This document shows positions 1 through 9,859 of a stretch of DNA of 64,000 nt, piece after piece. The DNA is taken from NCBI RefSeq assembly GCF_018449515.1, contig NZ_JAAVUQ010000037.1, positions 1-64,000 on the forward strand. The letters run 5' to 3'. The translations under genes and the position numbers were made by a program. The notes beneath the pieces were generated by a model. That model was not told the origin of the DNA, did no database searches, and was given only the letters and a program-made list of their open reading frames with translations. How positions within the stretch are numbered: position 1 is the stretch's first letter; each line of letters begins with the position of its first letter. This stretch comes from Caballeronia sp. dw_19 (GTDB taxonomy: Bacteria; Pseudomonadota; Gammaproteobacteria; Burkholderiales; Burkholderiaceae).

Positions 1-45
1 AATTACAAAACAATGTGAATCCCATTTGCCAAGCTTGGAATTCAG

Positions 46-2223
46 ATGTCACAGAAACGCCGCCAGTCTTTTCAAACGCCTGCACTGGCGCTCACCTGCA
101 TCGGCGCGGCGTTGCTGCTCGCCGGTTGCGGCGGCTCGAACGATTCGTCCGACCCCGCACAACCCGCCACGCCGAATACGCCAGCTCCCAATAACCCGGG
201 TGCCGCGACCACGACCGGCGTTGTTATCGGAAGCTATTTCACCAACGCCGTGGTGTGTCTCGACACCAATGCCAACGGCCGTTGCGATCCTAACGAACCC
301 GTTGCACGCTCCAACAATCAAGGCAAGTTCAGCCTGACTGGAACCGGGGCGGCGGTTATCGCGGAAATTGGCCTGGATGCCGCTGAGTTCGATCCCGATA
401 CACGCGTATCGAAGCCGGTTGCCGGCAAGGTCGTGTTGCGCGCGCCGAAAGAAGCGCCGTCGGTTGTCAGCTTCCATTCGACCTCCGTTGTGCAAGAGAT
501 GGAAGCCGGCAATCTACCGTTTGACGATGCCGTGCAGAAGGTCGCTATTTCCGTAGGCGTCGAAAGGTCAAAGCTGCTCGGCGACTTCCACGAAGAAACG
601 AACGTGGCTGTGAAGGCTGTGCTGAAGGACGCTTCGGAAGAAGGTTTGCAGCGCATTCGTACCGCGATTGCTGCCTCGGGCGAGAACGCCGATATCCGCA
701 CCGTGCTTGCGGGCGCGGCGCTGACGGATCGCTTCTATCAGACGAAGGCGCCGTATCGCGCGCAACAGGACGTGAGCACCTACGAGGCGGCTCCTGGCGG
801 CTATTCACCCGTGTATACGCAGATGGTGGCTCGCCACGGCTCGCGCGGCCTGTCGAGCCTCAAGTACGATCTGGCCGTCTACAACATGTGGAAGAAAGCG
901 CAGGACGAAGGCGCTCTGACGGCGCTTGGTGCAAAGCTTGGCCCCGATGTCCTGAAGATCATGAAGGCCAACGTGCTGCTGGGCTACGGGGTAAGCGGCA
1001 TTTCGACGCCGGGTTACGGCAATGAGACACAAGTTGGCATTACTGAACATACGCAGCTCGCGACGCGCATGTTGCAACGCTTGCCGGCTTACTGGAAACA
1101 AGTGGGCGACACCGCGAACGTCACGCCGCGCCAGATTGTAACGGTAACGTCGGGCGTGGATCGCGCAGTGGACAGCGGCAATTTCTTCATTCAATCGCTC
1201 AAGCGTTCGCAGCCCTCCCTGACGAGCCTCGTGACCTATCCGGCCGCGCCCGCGCCTTATCCAGACAACGGCACGGCGGTGAGTCAACCTGCGGGCACCA
1301 ACCGCTTCCTGCTGTATTTCCATAAGCTCGACAAGAAAGTGGATCTGGTCGCGAAGCCCGCCGATCCGCTGTACGCGACGTATATCGACAGCCTGGCATA
1401 TCAGGACTTCAAGAAGGACACCGATCTGATCGCCAAGCAAAGCGGCTTGACGCTGACACCTGAAGCAACCAGTGCCGGACGCGTGTTGCTTGAGCGCCTG
1501 TTCACACCCGCTTTCGTCGACAAGATCGCGAACGGCACCTATAGCTTTGCCAATACCGGCACGGTCACGTTCACGAGCGACGACGGGAAGTTCTCGCCGG
1601 TGCTCAATGGCGACGGCGGCACGACGATAAAGTCCCTCGGCGATGTCGGCTCGCTGCTCTATGAGTTGTACGTGATTTCACCTGCCATGAAGAGCGAAGC
1701 AGGCGTGGACTTCACGGCCTACATGCCGGTGGCGCAAGCGAAGTACTTTGCATCGACTAACGATGCATCGGACTTCTACGACAAGGGACCGGGCATGGCC
1801 GAGAAGGGCGATGTCACGCACCGGATGGCGCAGATTCTCGTTGACGACCTGTTCAACGAAGTCGACGCCATTGCTGCCGGCGATCGTTCGCACGCGGCCA
1901 AGCTGCGCTTCGCGCATGCGGAAATCGTGATGCCTCTGGCAGTTCACATGGGGTTGAAAGGCGTGTCGCAACCGTTGCCGAAGTCGGAGACGTTTAACTA
2001 CACGAACAGCACATGGCGCGGCGAGTATGTGTCGCCGATGGCCGCCAACATGCAGTGGGACGTGTATGCCGATGCAGGCGGCAAGCTGCTGGTGAAGATG
2101 CTCTACAACGAAAAGGAAACCGACTTCAAGGGCGAGTGTGATAGCGCGAAGGCGAAGGGAACGGCCCATTTCTACGAGTATTCCGCGCTTAAAGCCTGCT
2201 ATGGCCACGTAGCGAAGATGTAG
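46..2223 (+). CDS. Secreted histidine-type phosphatase lipoprotein (clade 2)
   Basis: Predicted lipoprotein phosphomonoesterase of the histidine phosphatase superfamily, clade 2 (acid phosphatase/phytase type), acting outside the inner membrane. The N-terminus has a hydrophobic segment and a lipobox ending LLLAGC, then a Pro/Asn/Thr-rich linker. The catalytic motif is RHGSR at residues 263-267, giving the phosphorylated His264. A distal HAE motif (His624-Glu626) supplies the proton donor, as in MINPP-like members rather than the HD of classic phytases. At 725 aa it is longer than usual (about 400-550) because of an extra N-terminal region of about 200 residues. That region contains a Ca-loop-like DTNANGRCDPNE motif that recurs in the phosphoesterase at 35299-37596. 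The gene stands alone and a hairpin follows it. Substrate is unknown; phosphate scavenging is inferred. Confidence 0.85.
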   Translation: MSQKRRQSFQTPALALTCIGAALLLAGCGGSNDSSDPAQPATPNTPAPNNPGAATTTGVVIGSYFTNAVVCLDTNANGRCDPNEPVARSNNQGKFSLTGTGAAVIAEIGLDAAEFDPDTRVSKPVAGKVVLRAPKEAPSVVSFHSTSVVQEMEAGNLPFDDAVQKVAISVGVERSKLLGDFHEETNVAVKAVLKDASEEGLQRIRTAIAASGENADIRTVLAGAALTDRFYQTKAPYRAQQDVSTYEAAPGGYSPVYTQMVARHGSRGLSSLKYDLAVYNMWKKAQDEGALTALGAKLGPDVLKIMKANVLLGYGVSGISTPGYGNETQVGITEHTQLATRMLQRLPAYWKQVGDTANVTPRQIVTVTSGVDRAVDSGNFFIQSLKRSQPSLTSLVTYPAAPAPYPDNGTAVSQPAGTNRFLLYFHKLDKKVDLVAKPADPLYATYIDSLAYQDFKKDTDLIAKQSGLTLTPEATSAGRVLLERLFTPAFVDKIANGTYSFANTGTVTFTSDDGKFSPVLNGDGGTTIKSLGDVGSLLYELYVISPAMKSEAGVDFTAYMPVAQAKYFASTNDASDFYDKGPGMAEKGDVTHRMAQILVDDLFNEVDAIAAGDRSHAAKLRFAHAEIVMPLAVHMGLKGVSQPLPKSETFNYTNSTWRGEYVSPMAANMQWDVYADAGGKLLVKMLYNEKETDFKGECDSAKAKGTAHFYEYSALKACYGHVAKM

Positions 2224-2232
2224 TAAAGCGAG

Positions 2233-2268
2233 CGAGCCGCCCAACCCAGTTCGGAACAGGGCGGCTCG
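2233..2268 (+). terminator. Hairpin after the phosphatase gene
   Basis: A 10-bp perfect inverted repeat (CGAGCCGCCC / GGGCGGCTCG) with a 16-nt loop begins 10 nt after the stop codon. There is no clear T-run, so it is a probable rather than a canonical intrinsic terminator. Confidence 0.5.
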
Positions 2269-2332
2269 TGCCATTACCGGCGCGATCCAACATGTCAACG
2301 CGCGGTCCGGCGTTCCCGGGACATCTCAGTAC

Positions 2333-2935
2333 TCAACTACCGCTCAATCGATGAATAATCAAGGCCAGCGCATCGGCTACCGAACATTGGGTGGTATCGA
2401 TGCGAACGTCCGGGGTCATCGGTTCCTCGTAGGGGGAATCGATACCCGTAAAATTCTTGATCGCCCCCTGTCTTGCAAGCTTATAAAGCCCTTTAGGATC
2501 GCGGCTTTCCGCGACCGCGATGGGCGCATGCACGTGCACTTCCACGAACCGGTGAGGTCCGGCAACGACGCGTGCCAGTTGCCGGTCGGCGGCAAAGGGT
2601 GAGACGGCACAGACCAGCACCAGCAGGCCGGCGTCAGCCATCAGTCGACTGACTTCGCTCAGCCGCCTGATGTTTTCATGCCGATGCTCGTCGGAGAATC
2701 CGAGATCTCGACATAGGCCGGTGCGCACGGTGTCGCCGTCCAATAGAAAACTGTGTTTGCCGTCGTTATGAAGCGCTACTTCCAGAGCGCCAGCGAGGGT
2801 GGACTTTCCGGCCGCGGGCAAACCTGTAAACCAAACGATGCCGGGCGTCTGTTGAAGCAACTCGGCGCGATCCTTCGCGCCGACTGCAAAAGCATGGGGG
2901 TGAACGTGAGGCGGCTTATCGGCTGACAGGTCCAT
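2333..2935 (-). CDS. cysC: Adenylyl-sulfate (APS) kinase
   Basis: Phosphorylates adenylyl sulfate with ATP to give PAPS, the sulfuryl donor for sulfotransferases. The 200-aa protein has a P-loop GLPAAGKST at residues 38-46, a LLDGDTVR motif and the family's FTGIDSPYEEP segment near the C-terminus. A strong GGAGG ribosome-binding site lies 4 nt before the ATG. It lies 42 nt downstream of, and on the same strand as, a sulfotransferase gene, so the two probably form one unit in which CysC supplies PAPS for that enzyme rather than for cysteine synthesis. No ATP sulfurylase gene is nearby, so APS must come from elsewhere in the genome. Confidence 0.93.
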   Translation of the reverse strand: MDLSADKPPHVHPHAFAVGAKDRAELLQQTPGIVWFTGLPAAGKSTLAGALEVALHNDGKHSFLLDGDTVRTGLCRDLGFSDEHRHENIRRLSEVSRLMADAGLLVLVCAVSPFAADRQLARVVAGPHRFVEVHVHAPIAVAESRDPKGLYKLARQGAIKNFTGIDSPYEEPMTPDVRIDTTQCSVADALALIIHRLSGS

Positions 2936-2977
2936 TTAACCTCCACGCAGGTTTATGCCGTTATGCATGACATGCAT

Positions 2978-4117
2978 TCAGTAGCGCCACTGTTCTGATA
3001 GCTCAAGGGCAAGCGCGAGCTTCTCTTTAATGACCTCCGTGACGTCGGTCGCCGATCCCATGGAACCCTTCTGCGACGCCACGAAGTTCAATGCGGAGGC
3101 GTGAATGGGTCGGATCATGCGTCCGTCAATTCCCTTCATTCGCACGGCATTGCGCCTCGTCTCCGCGACGAGATCTCGCGCACCGTTAAAGCCTGGCGTT
3201 ATATCGACCTGCGTTCGAACTTGCGTCCGCAATGCCGAGGCGTATTCGGGAGACTGCCCGAGCCTGTCGAGATCGACCAGCAGATCCGCGTTGCCGACCG
3301 AACGTAACGCGCAGAGAATCCACAGCGCCAAAAATGCCCGATAGGCATTGTCGCCCTCGACATTACGCACATATTGCTCGCAGGCCGCAGCATATTCATC
3401 GATCGAGGTAACAGGAGCAGGCGGCAAGCGAACGCCGCACACGTCAATGACCTGCTTGACGATGGGCTCGGCCTGATTGAGGCCCAACACGCGGAACGGA
3501 GCAGCAACGAAGAATGGATTGCTCCATTGTTGGTGGAGCAGCCATCCGGAGGCGAACTGCGATGCGGGATTTCGCAAGACGACCGCATGCATTACCTCGG
3601 GGAACGCGCTCTTGAACCATGGCAAGCGGCCGAGCGAACGGCAAAATTTGAAGACCGGTGTTTTACCCTGATTCGTCGTCTGGTCACAGAGGTTTTGCAA
3701 GTACGCCTGCAATGCTGGAAAGCCAGCATCCGGCACGGGCCCGAAGCGATCCGTACTAAAGCTCTTCCGATACCCGGCCACACCATGCGAGTTGTCCTGG
3801 ATGAACGGTCGATATTCGGTGAAGTAGGGCGCCGTGAGCGTCGGGTGACCCGAGGTCCAGGTCGGCTCCAGGGCGGGGATATCGGCCGCTCTCAGATCGC
3901 CGAGTATGGGATGAAGCGGCTCATAGAACGCCGTCACGGTCTGTAACGCCCGAAAGCGGGACCACACCCAGGTTCCCGCGCTTCTCCAGCCGGTGTGCAG
4001 GAAAATGCCGCGCGACCGTCCTTTCTCCTGCAGGACGGCATCCTGACCCGCGGGATCTACGGAAATGTGTCGGTTGTCATCGGCGGTGCGTGGGGCACTT
4101 CCAGATTGCTGCGTCAT
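2978..4117 (-). CDS. PAPS-dependent sulfotransferase
   Basis: Predicted cytosolic sulfotransferase of 379 aa. The 5'-phosphosulfate-binding loop appears as HTGWRSAGTWVWSRFR near residues 41-56. A 3'-phosphate-binding segment (VVLRNPASQFASGW) lies about 140 residues later with the expected Arg and Ser. The gene directly precedes cysC on the same strand, which strongly supports a PAPS-using role. The acceptor could be a glycan, lipid or small molecule and cannot be told from the sequence. It resembles the general bacterial sulfotransferase family rather than NodH specifically. Its start has only a weak AGAGAAAG ribosome-binding site. Confidence 0.8.
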   Translation of the reverse strand: MTQQSGSAPRTADDNRHISVDPAGQDAVLQEKGRSRGIFLHTGWRSAGTWVWSRFRALQTVTAFYEPLHPILGDLRAADIPALEPTWTSGHPTLTAPYFTEYRPFIQDNSHGVAGYRKSFSTDRFGPVPDAGFPALQAYLQNLCDQTTNQGKTPVFKFCRSLGRLPWFKSAFPEVMHAVVLRNPASQFASGWLLHQQWSNPFFVAAPFRVLGLNQAEPIVKQVIDVCGVRLPPAPVTSIDEYAAACEQYVRNVEGDNAYRAFLALWILCALRSVGNADLLVDLDRLGQSPEYASALRTQVRTQVDITPGFNGARDLVAETRRNAVRMKGIDGRMIRPIHASALNFVASQKGSMGSATDVTEVIKEKLALALELSEQWRY

Positions 4118-4426
4118 CGGCTTTCTCTAAAGTCCAGAGGGAAGGTTGGTTTATGTCTGCAGCGTCGGTGTCGCCCATTGCCTCAGTTCGCGTGTGTACG
4201 CAATCTGCAAGCTGCCATTCGGGCCGCTGTTAAAGGCCGTTGTTATAGACGACATGCGAGCGAGGATATCGGGAAACAGCCGATTGGGCCGCAGGTAGTG
4301 TAGTTCCGCCCGTCGGGGTCCGAGTTGCCGCGAAACCCCCAACGGTTACGATCGGTTACCCGCGTAGCTGCGTGAGAGGGTGCCGGTTTACCGAGGTACC
4401 AAGGGAAATAACAAAGGTATCCGGCG

Positions 4427-4720
4427 CTATTCGTAGCACCGATATTTTAAACCCTCGGCAGGAATGCGTCGGCGATAGCGACCATAACGGCGCAAGGGCG
4501 AAACGTCGCGCCAAGGCAGGCGGTCCTCGCACGTGACGACATCGCAGGAACCTCGATAAGCCAACCGATGGATTCGAAGCCCCCCAAATTCAGATCCTCG
4601 GGCAAAGCGCTCGGCTGACGCCGCATGCCGGCGGCTGAAAAACACCGGGCGACGTTCTTCCTCCTCTTCCTCCAATAGAAGCATCCATCGATCGCGGTCA
4701 AGCGTCGGGCTTTCGTTCAT
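4427..4720 (-). CDS. Small hypothetical protein, acidic run then basic tail
   Basis: Unrecognised 97-aa frame, start chosen at ATG 4720 behind GGGAACG (a longer GTG start at 4774 is possible). It contains a run of six glutamates (residues about 17-22) and a strongly basic Arg/Tyr-rich C-terminus. No signal peptide or membrane segment is visible. It lies alone between the sulfotransferase and the TonB receptor. It may be a spurious frame. Confidence 0.3.
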   Translation of the reverse strand: MNESPTLDRDRWMLLLEEEEEERRPVFFSRRHAASAERFARGSEFGGLRIHRLAYRGSCDVVTCEDRLPWRDVSPLRRYGRYRRRIPAEGLKYRCYE

Positions 4721-4807
4721 ACGCTCGTTCCCGAAAATTTTTGCCTTGTTTACGCAATAGCCCGGAATAAACACGAAGCGACATTCGTTAAGCCATGCAT
4801 TCCGTAA

Positions 4808-4831
4808 TGCTAATGCGAATGATTGCCATTG
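4808..4831 (+). promoter_or_regulatory. Candidate Fur box upstream of the TonB receptor
   Basis: The stretch TAATGCGAATGATTGCCATT (4811-4830) matches the beta-proteobacterial Fur-box pattern of repeated AATG/CATT hexamers. It lies about 80 nt before the receptor start, in an A+T-rich promoter region. Iron-repressed expression of the receptor is inferred. Confidence 0.65.
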
Positions 4832-4910
4832 TTATATCCATAAACAGGGCAGTGAACGATCCACGATCAATCGATGGCCGTAATTAAAATAGAGGAGAAG
4901 TGTAAACGTT

Positions 4911-7112
4911 ATGAAAATACATCAGAGGTACTTGAGAACCGGATTTCTTCTTCTGGCTGGCGCTGCACAAATCGACCGTGCCGTTGCCCAGCAGGTTCAA
5001 GACGGACCTCAACCGGCAAGCCTGCCGCCCATTCAAGTTCACGGCACTGCGCTGTCCAGCTACAGTCCTTTCAGCAGCGACGCCAGCGTCAATGACCCTA
5101 AGCAGGTCAGCGCCGCCAGCAAGACCGGCACGAAACTGGAGGACCTGCCGTCCAACGCCCAGGTCATTCCGCGCGCAGTGCTCTCCGAACAGGGCGCGAC
5201 CATGCTGCGGGAAGGCGTGAGCAACGCGAGCGGCGTCAATGTAGGCGGCCAGGATACGAAGGGCTATTACGATCACTTCCTGATCCGCGGCCTGAACGCC
5301 CAGATCTACAGCGATGGCTTTTCCGATGGCGATCTTCTGGGTGGCATCTCGCACTCGCTCAACGGCGTGCAGCGCATCGAAGTCCTTGAGGGGCCAGGGT
5401 CGGCACTCTTCGGCAGCGGGCCGCCTGGAGGCACGATCAACATCGTGCACTACACGCCGTCGCCGGAACTGCACTACGGCGCAAGCGTACAAGCCGGGTC
5501 GTTCGGCACCGTCACGAACAATGACTACATCACAGGCCCGACCGGCATCGCGGGTCTCAACTACCGGGTTGATGCCACCTTCTCCCATTCGGACGGGTTT
5601 CGCGACCTGAGTAGTCACGACTACGAGGTGAGACCTGCGCTGCAGTGGCAACTGGACAATCACACAATCGATTTCGCGCTGGACCTGCGCGAGATCCACG
5701 AAACACCGGACTCCTATGGATTGATCTATCTGAACGGCACGCCTATCAGCAATGTGTCGATCGACTCGAAATACTCCACGCCCTTTGCCTTCGCTCACGG
5801 AAGCTATGTGCGTCCCACGCTCTCGGATAAATGGCGGATCAACGACATCCTCACCATCAACAACCGCTTTTCGTACCTGCATCGCTCGCTCGACGTGCTG
5901 GGAAACGGCGACAGTACGAGCACGAAAGTGAGCGATGGCGAAGTGGTAGGGCGTCAACTGCGCCAGCAGGATGACTCGGACAACACCTTCGACTATCAGT
6001 TGGAGCCGGTCTGGCGCTTTGGAACCGGCAGTGTCGCTCACACCTTGCTGACCGGCTTCGAGTACCAGCACCAGACGATCGATACGAAGCGCTCGACCGC
6101 CGACCTTCCCAACATCGCCGACGCATTTGCGCCGGTCCCGCCGGAAACCTCCGTCGGCAATCTGACGTTCCTGTGCGACGCGAAGCATTCCTGCGACGAC
6201 GATCACCTCGCCGCTAACTACTACAGCATTTATGCTACCGACCAGATCGACGTCACGGACAAGTTCAAGGTCCGCGCGGGGGTACGCAAGGATTGGTGGG
6301 ACACGTCGCTGACGCCGCTCATCTCCGTGCCTGGGCGTTTCGGGACTGGAGGGCAGCCGCTCCTCGCCGGCGTCACGGATACCCGCGATGACGCCCCGGT
6401 GAGCTGGAATATCGGGGCCCTGTATAAGCTGCTGCCGTGGATGTCTCCCTACGTCGGCGTATCGAAAAGCCATCTCGCCAACTTCAATTCCGAAAATACA
6501 CAGAACGGCATTGGCGCGCCCGAGTCCGCGCTGCAGTATGAGGCGGGCATCAAGTTCGCGTTCCTCGACGATCGCCTGGTTTTGAACACTGCGCTCTTCG
6601 ACGTTTCACGGGACAACGTCGCAACGCTCACCACCATCAACGACGTGGAATCCGTGGTATTCGACAGCCAGAAGACGAAGGGCGCCGAGGCGTCGCTGGA
6701 CGCCGCAATCACCGACCGCTGGCACCTGTCGGCAAACGTGACGGCCCAACACGCGGTCATTACCGACAATCCCCAGGGTATCACTTCAGTGGGCAATCAT
6801 CCACAGGGCGTTCCGGCGTATATGGCGAATATATGGACTACGTATGACTTTTCAATCGCCGGTATCCCGGGGTTCCATGTGGGCGCAGGGTTGAACTATC
6901 TGGGCAAGAGTTACAGCGATATCACCAACGTCAATTCGATTCCGTCCTACGTGATTGCGAATGCCGCTTTCGGCTTTGAGGCACGGCATCGGGGCGTGGA
7001 CCTCAATGTGCACAACATCACTGACCGGAGATATTTCATTGCCGCTAACGCTGCAGGCGCGTATGTCGGTCAACCGCTGAGTGCCTTTGTCACCCTCCAT
7101 TCCGATTTCTAG
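4911..7112 (+). CDS. TonB-dependent siderophore receptor
   Basis: Outer-membrane receptor importing a ferric siderophore with energy from TonB-ExbBD. The 733-aa protein has a signal peptide ending near AVAQ (residue about 27), a plug domain (about residues 60-170, with LEDLPSNAQVIPRAVL, FLIRGLNAQIYSDG and IEVLEGPGSALFGSGPPGG) and a long beta-barrel ending in the aromatic signature LHSDF. There is no extra N-terminal signalling domain, so it is not an ECF-coupled transducer. A Fur-like box precedes it. No siderophore biosynthesis or TonB genes are in the window, so it may serve a xenosiderophore. The ligand is unknown. Confidence 0.93.
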   Translation: MKIHQRYLRTGFLLLAGAAQIDRAVAQQVQDGPQPASLPPIQVHGTALSSYSPFSSDASVNDPKQVSAASKTGTKLEDLPSNAQVIPRAVLSEQGATMLREGVSNASGVNVGGQDTKGYYDHFLIRGLNAQIYSDGFSDGDLLGGISHSLNGVQRIEVLEGPGSALFGSGPPGGTINIVHYTPSPELHYGASVQAGSFGTVTNNDYITGPTGIAGLNYRVDATFSHSDGFRDLSSHDYEVRPALQWQLDNHTIDFALDLREIHETPDSYGLIYLNGTPISNVSIDSKYSTPFAFAHGSYVRPTLSDKWRINDILTINNRFSYLHRSLDVLGNGDSTSTKVSDGEVVGRQLRQQDDSDNTFDYQLEPVWRFGTGSVAHTLLTGFEYQHQTIDTKRSTADLPNIADAFAPVPPETSVGNLTFLCDAKHSCDDDHLAANYYSIYATDQIDVTDKFKVRAGVRKDWWDTSLTPLISVPGRFGTGGQPLLAGVTDTRDDAPVSWNIGALYKLLPWMSPYVGVSKSHLANFNSENTQNGIGAPESALQYEAGIKFAFLDDRLVLNTALFDVSRDNVATLTTINDVESVVFDSQKTKGAEASLDAAITDRWHLSANVTAQHAVITDNPQGITSVGNHPQGVPAYMANIWTTYDFSIAGIPGFHVGAGLNYLGKSYSDITNVNSIPSYVIANAAFGFEARHRGVDLNVHNITDRRYFIAANAAGAYVGQPLSAFVTLHSDF

Positions 7113-7493
7113 GATGAGGCTCAGCCGCATTGGAGATCAAGCGATGCATTCGCAATGCCCAAAGCAAGAGCCGTTCGGGGGTGTCGCGGTCTTCTTCATC
7201 GTTAATCGACGAATTTTGGCGACCCGAATGTTACCGCGACATCGCCAATGCGACAAAGCCATGTTTTTCGCACATCTCGCGCCAGCAGAAAAAATAGTTC
7301 GGATTACGTATCACATAGGGATAAATGAATTAATTGAAATAGTCCCCATCCGTCCCTGGATCTCTCGACCGCAGTCCGCAGTTTACCTAACAAAATGAAA
7401 TAATAGTTATGTATATGTAATATATTAGTAATAATTAAACCCTAAAGTCGCGGCTCCATTCATTGATATAAAGCATTCGGAGCCGTAGAGTCG
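7113..7493. other. A+T-rich intergenic region
   Basis: No convincing gene. The last 120 nt are markedly A+T-rich (repeated TAATA/TATAT motifs) and probably hold the promoter of the metallophosphoesterase at 7494. I see no clear operator. Confidence 0.5.
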
Positions 7494-9626
7494 ATGAGCA
7501 AGAAACCCGCATCAACGTCAGTTGTTTCCGCTGAAAACATCATTCCCGACGTTCGCGACATAGCCAATCAAAGCCGCCGGTCGTTCGTCAGGATGAGCGT
7601 TCTCCTTCCTACACTTGGCGCAACGTCGATCCTCGCAGCATGCGGCGGCAGCAGCGATTCTGCTTCGGTCACGCCGGTTGCGAATACACCCGTTCCGACG
7701 CCGCCGGTCGCGCCCAGCCCGGTGTCGAGCTTCGGTCTCGCAGTGCTTCCGGACACGCAGTTCTACTCGCGCTATGCCACAGCCGAAACCGGCAATCAGT
7801 TCAAGAAGCTCTACGGCAGCGAGCCGTTCATGGCACAGACTCAATGGCTCGCGGACAACGCGAAGGCACTGAAGATCCCGTTTGTGATCCACGTTGGCGA
7901 TATCGTCGATCAGGTTGACAAGCCGCAGCAATGGGCAATCGCGGATACCGCAATGAAGGTGCTCGAAAAAAACCGCTTGCCGTATTCGGTGATAGCGGGC
8001 AATCACGACGTGCGTGACGACATCGGCTATGAAGAGAGCGCGGGCAACGGAGCGGGCACCGATGCCACCCGTGACCTCGCGGACGAGCCGTACCTGAAGT
8101 GGTTCGACACGAAGCGCGCCAAGCAGCAGGCAACGTTCGGCGGACGCGATCCAAGCGGCTTCCACTAGTACCATATTTTCGAAGCTGAAGGTCAGCGCTT
8201 CCTGGTGCTGGGCTTGTCATGGCGCGTATCGGACAACGGCATTGCATGGGCGCGCGACGTACTTCAGTCCCACCCGACGCTGCCTGCGATTCTCGTCAAT
8301 CACCAGTTGATCGCGATAGCAAACGACGCCGTGAGCCCGCAGGAAGTCGACTACGGGCTGATGCTGTGGGAGAAGCTGATCAAGAGCAACGACCAGATTT
8401 TCATGACGGTGAACGGTCACCATCACGGCTCTGCGCACCTCACGAAGATCAACGAATTCGGCAACCCGGTTGAAGAAATGGTGGTCGATTATCAGATGGC
8501 TTATCAAGGCGGCAACGGCTTGATGCGCTATTACGAATTCGACTTCACGAACAACGAAATCAAGGCGCTGTCGTTCTCGCCGTGGGTTCGTCAGAAGCCC
8601 GCCGAAACGCTAAACAGCTTCGATCAGGCCATGCTGACCGAAGCGAACCATCAGTTCACGATCAAGGTTGATTTCGCCAAGCGCTTCTCCGGTTTCGCGC
8701 CGAAGTTCAAGACCGCAGAGGCCACGAATACGTCGCTGACGGCTATCGCGACCTCGCTGATCATGGACGGCTTCAAGGGCATTCCGGTCGCGCCGGAAGT
8801 TCCCGCAAAGAACGCGGAAGATTATCCGAAGGTCGCGGAAACGCTGGCGCACTGGCGCTTCTTCGGTGGCACGGTGGGCTCCGCTGTCGCCGACGGCACA
8901 GTGATCAACGACGCCTCCGGCCGCAACAATGCCCTCAAGCGCGGGGCGCTGATTGGGAACGGCAGCGCGGGTCAGCTTGCCGACATGAAGTGGTCGGACG
9001 ATCGCCATCGCTTGTCGTCGGCTCCGGGCAGCGTGCAGTTTCTGAACACGGATGGTGCTCGTTTCAGCTACTTCATGACGGACGTTGCCGCAGCCATCAA
9101 CAAGGAGACGTTCAGGGACGGCTATACGGTCGAGATGTTCATCAAGCTCGACAAGTCGTGGACGGCAGCCAGGAACCAGTGGATGAACATCATGACGCGC
9201 GGTGGGCGCCGTGGAGATTTTCCGGCATGGGAAGGTGGCTGGGAAGTATCGCCGCCGGTTCAGTGCGCCATTTCGAACCTGAAGGAAGTGCAATGGGAAA
9301 TCACGACGACGGAGAAGGGCGACGGCGCGGGGCCCATGTTCGCGAGCACGAACTGGTCCGGCGAAATCCTGCTGGACGCGTGGATGCACGTGGCGATCGT
9401 TAATGATCCGGCCGCAAAACAAACGACTATGTATATTGAGGGCGCGCCGGTACTGCGCAACGCGGTGGACGCGGTCGGCCTTGCGACATTCGACTTGCCG
9501 TGGGCCGTGGGCGCGGGCTTGGGGAACGACGGTAACCTGAGCGGCGGTTTCCTCGGCGCCATGGGCGAAATCCGCATTACGCCGAAGCCGCTCCCGCCGG
9601 CGAAGTGGCTGACTGCTCGCGCTTGA
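7494..9626 (+). pseudogene. Metallophosphoesterase with LamG-like domain, interrupted by an amber codon
   Basis: The frame encodes an exported metallophosphoesterase but has an in-frame TAG at 8166-8168; the same frame continues without shift to a TGA at 9624-9626 (710 codons counting the amber). The N-terminus has a twin-arginine signal (RRSFVRM) with a lipobox ending ILAAC. The first part holds the metal motifs LPDTQF, GDIVDQ and GNHD; after the stop come GHHHGSAH and a C-terminal concanavalin/LamG-like domain (about the last 230 residues). The stop separates the GNHD motif from the GHxH motif, so the 224-aa product should be inactive. The sequence reads FH-stop-YHIFE, consistent with a single-base change from a CAG or GAG codon. 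A sequencing error or suppressed stop is also possible. A strong terminator follows. Confidence 0.85.
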
Positions 9627-9657
9627 TAACGCGGTCGTAGTTACGTAGCTATTGCGG

Positions 9658-9686
9658 GACGGGTTGGGACCGTGTCCCAACCCGTC
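9658..9686 (+). terminator. Intrinsic terminator after the metallophosphoesterase
   Basis: A 13-bp perfect stem (GACGGGTTGGGAC / GTCCCAACCCGTC) with a 3-nt loop is followed by ATCTTTCATT. Confidence 0.8.
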
Positions 9687-9774
9687 ATCTTTCATTGTGC
9701 TGCCACCGAATTACGAGGCAATCCGAAGCTCACTTGTTGCACTTGGGGCGGTTTCAGGAAACAGAATTTAAACG

Positions 9775-9819
9775 GTTATTGCGGATAAGGGCTACGACGC
9801 TGGTGCTTTCGTGCAAACG
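9775..9819 (+). mobile_element. Relic of an IS5-type transposase
   Basis: One short stretch translates as VIADKGYDAGAFVQT, the signature ADKGYD segment around the second catalytic Asp of IS5-family DDE transposases. Nothing before or after it extends the match, so this is a scrap of a lost insertion sequence. Confidence 0.5.
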
Positions 9820-9859
9820 AAAACAGCTCAAGGTATTTATCGCCTGAAGGCCAAGCTAT

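Noticed and set aside
4884-6473. Long open frame (529 codons) on the minus strand
   Set aside because: It lies wholly antisense to the TonB receptor, has no known motifs, and reflects G+C-rich codon structure.
8166-8168. Pyrrolysine or selenocysteine reading of the TAG
   Set aside because: No pyl genes are seen and TAG is not used for selenocysteine. A mutation or error is simpler.
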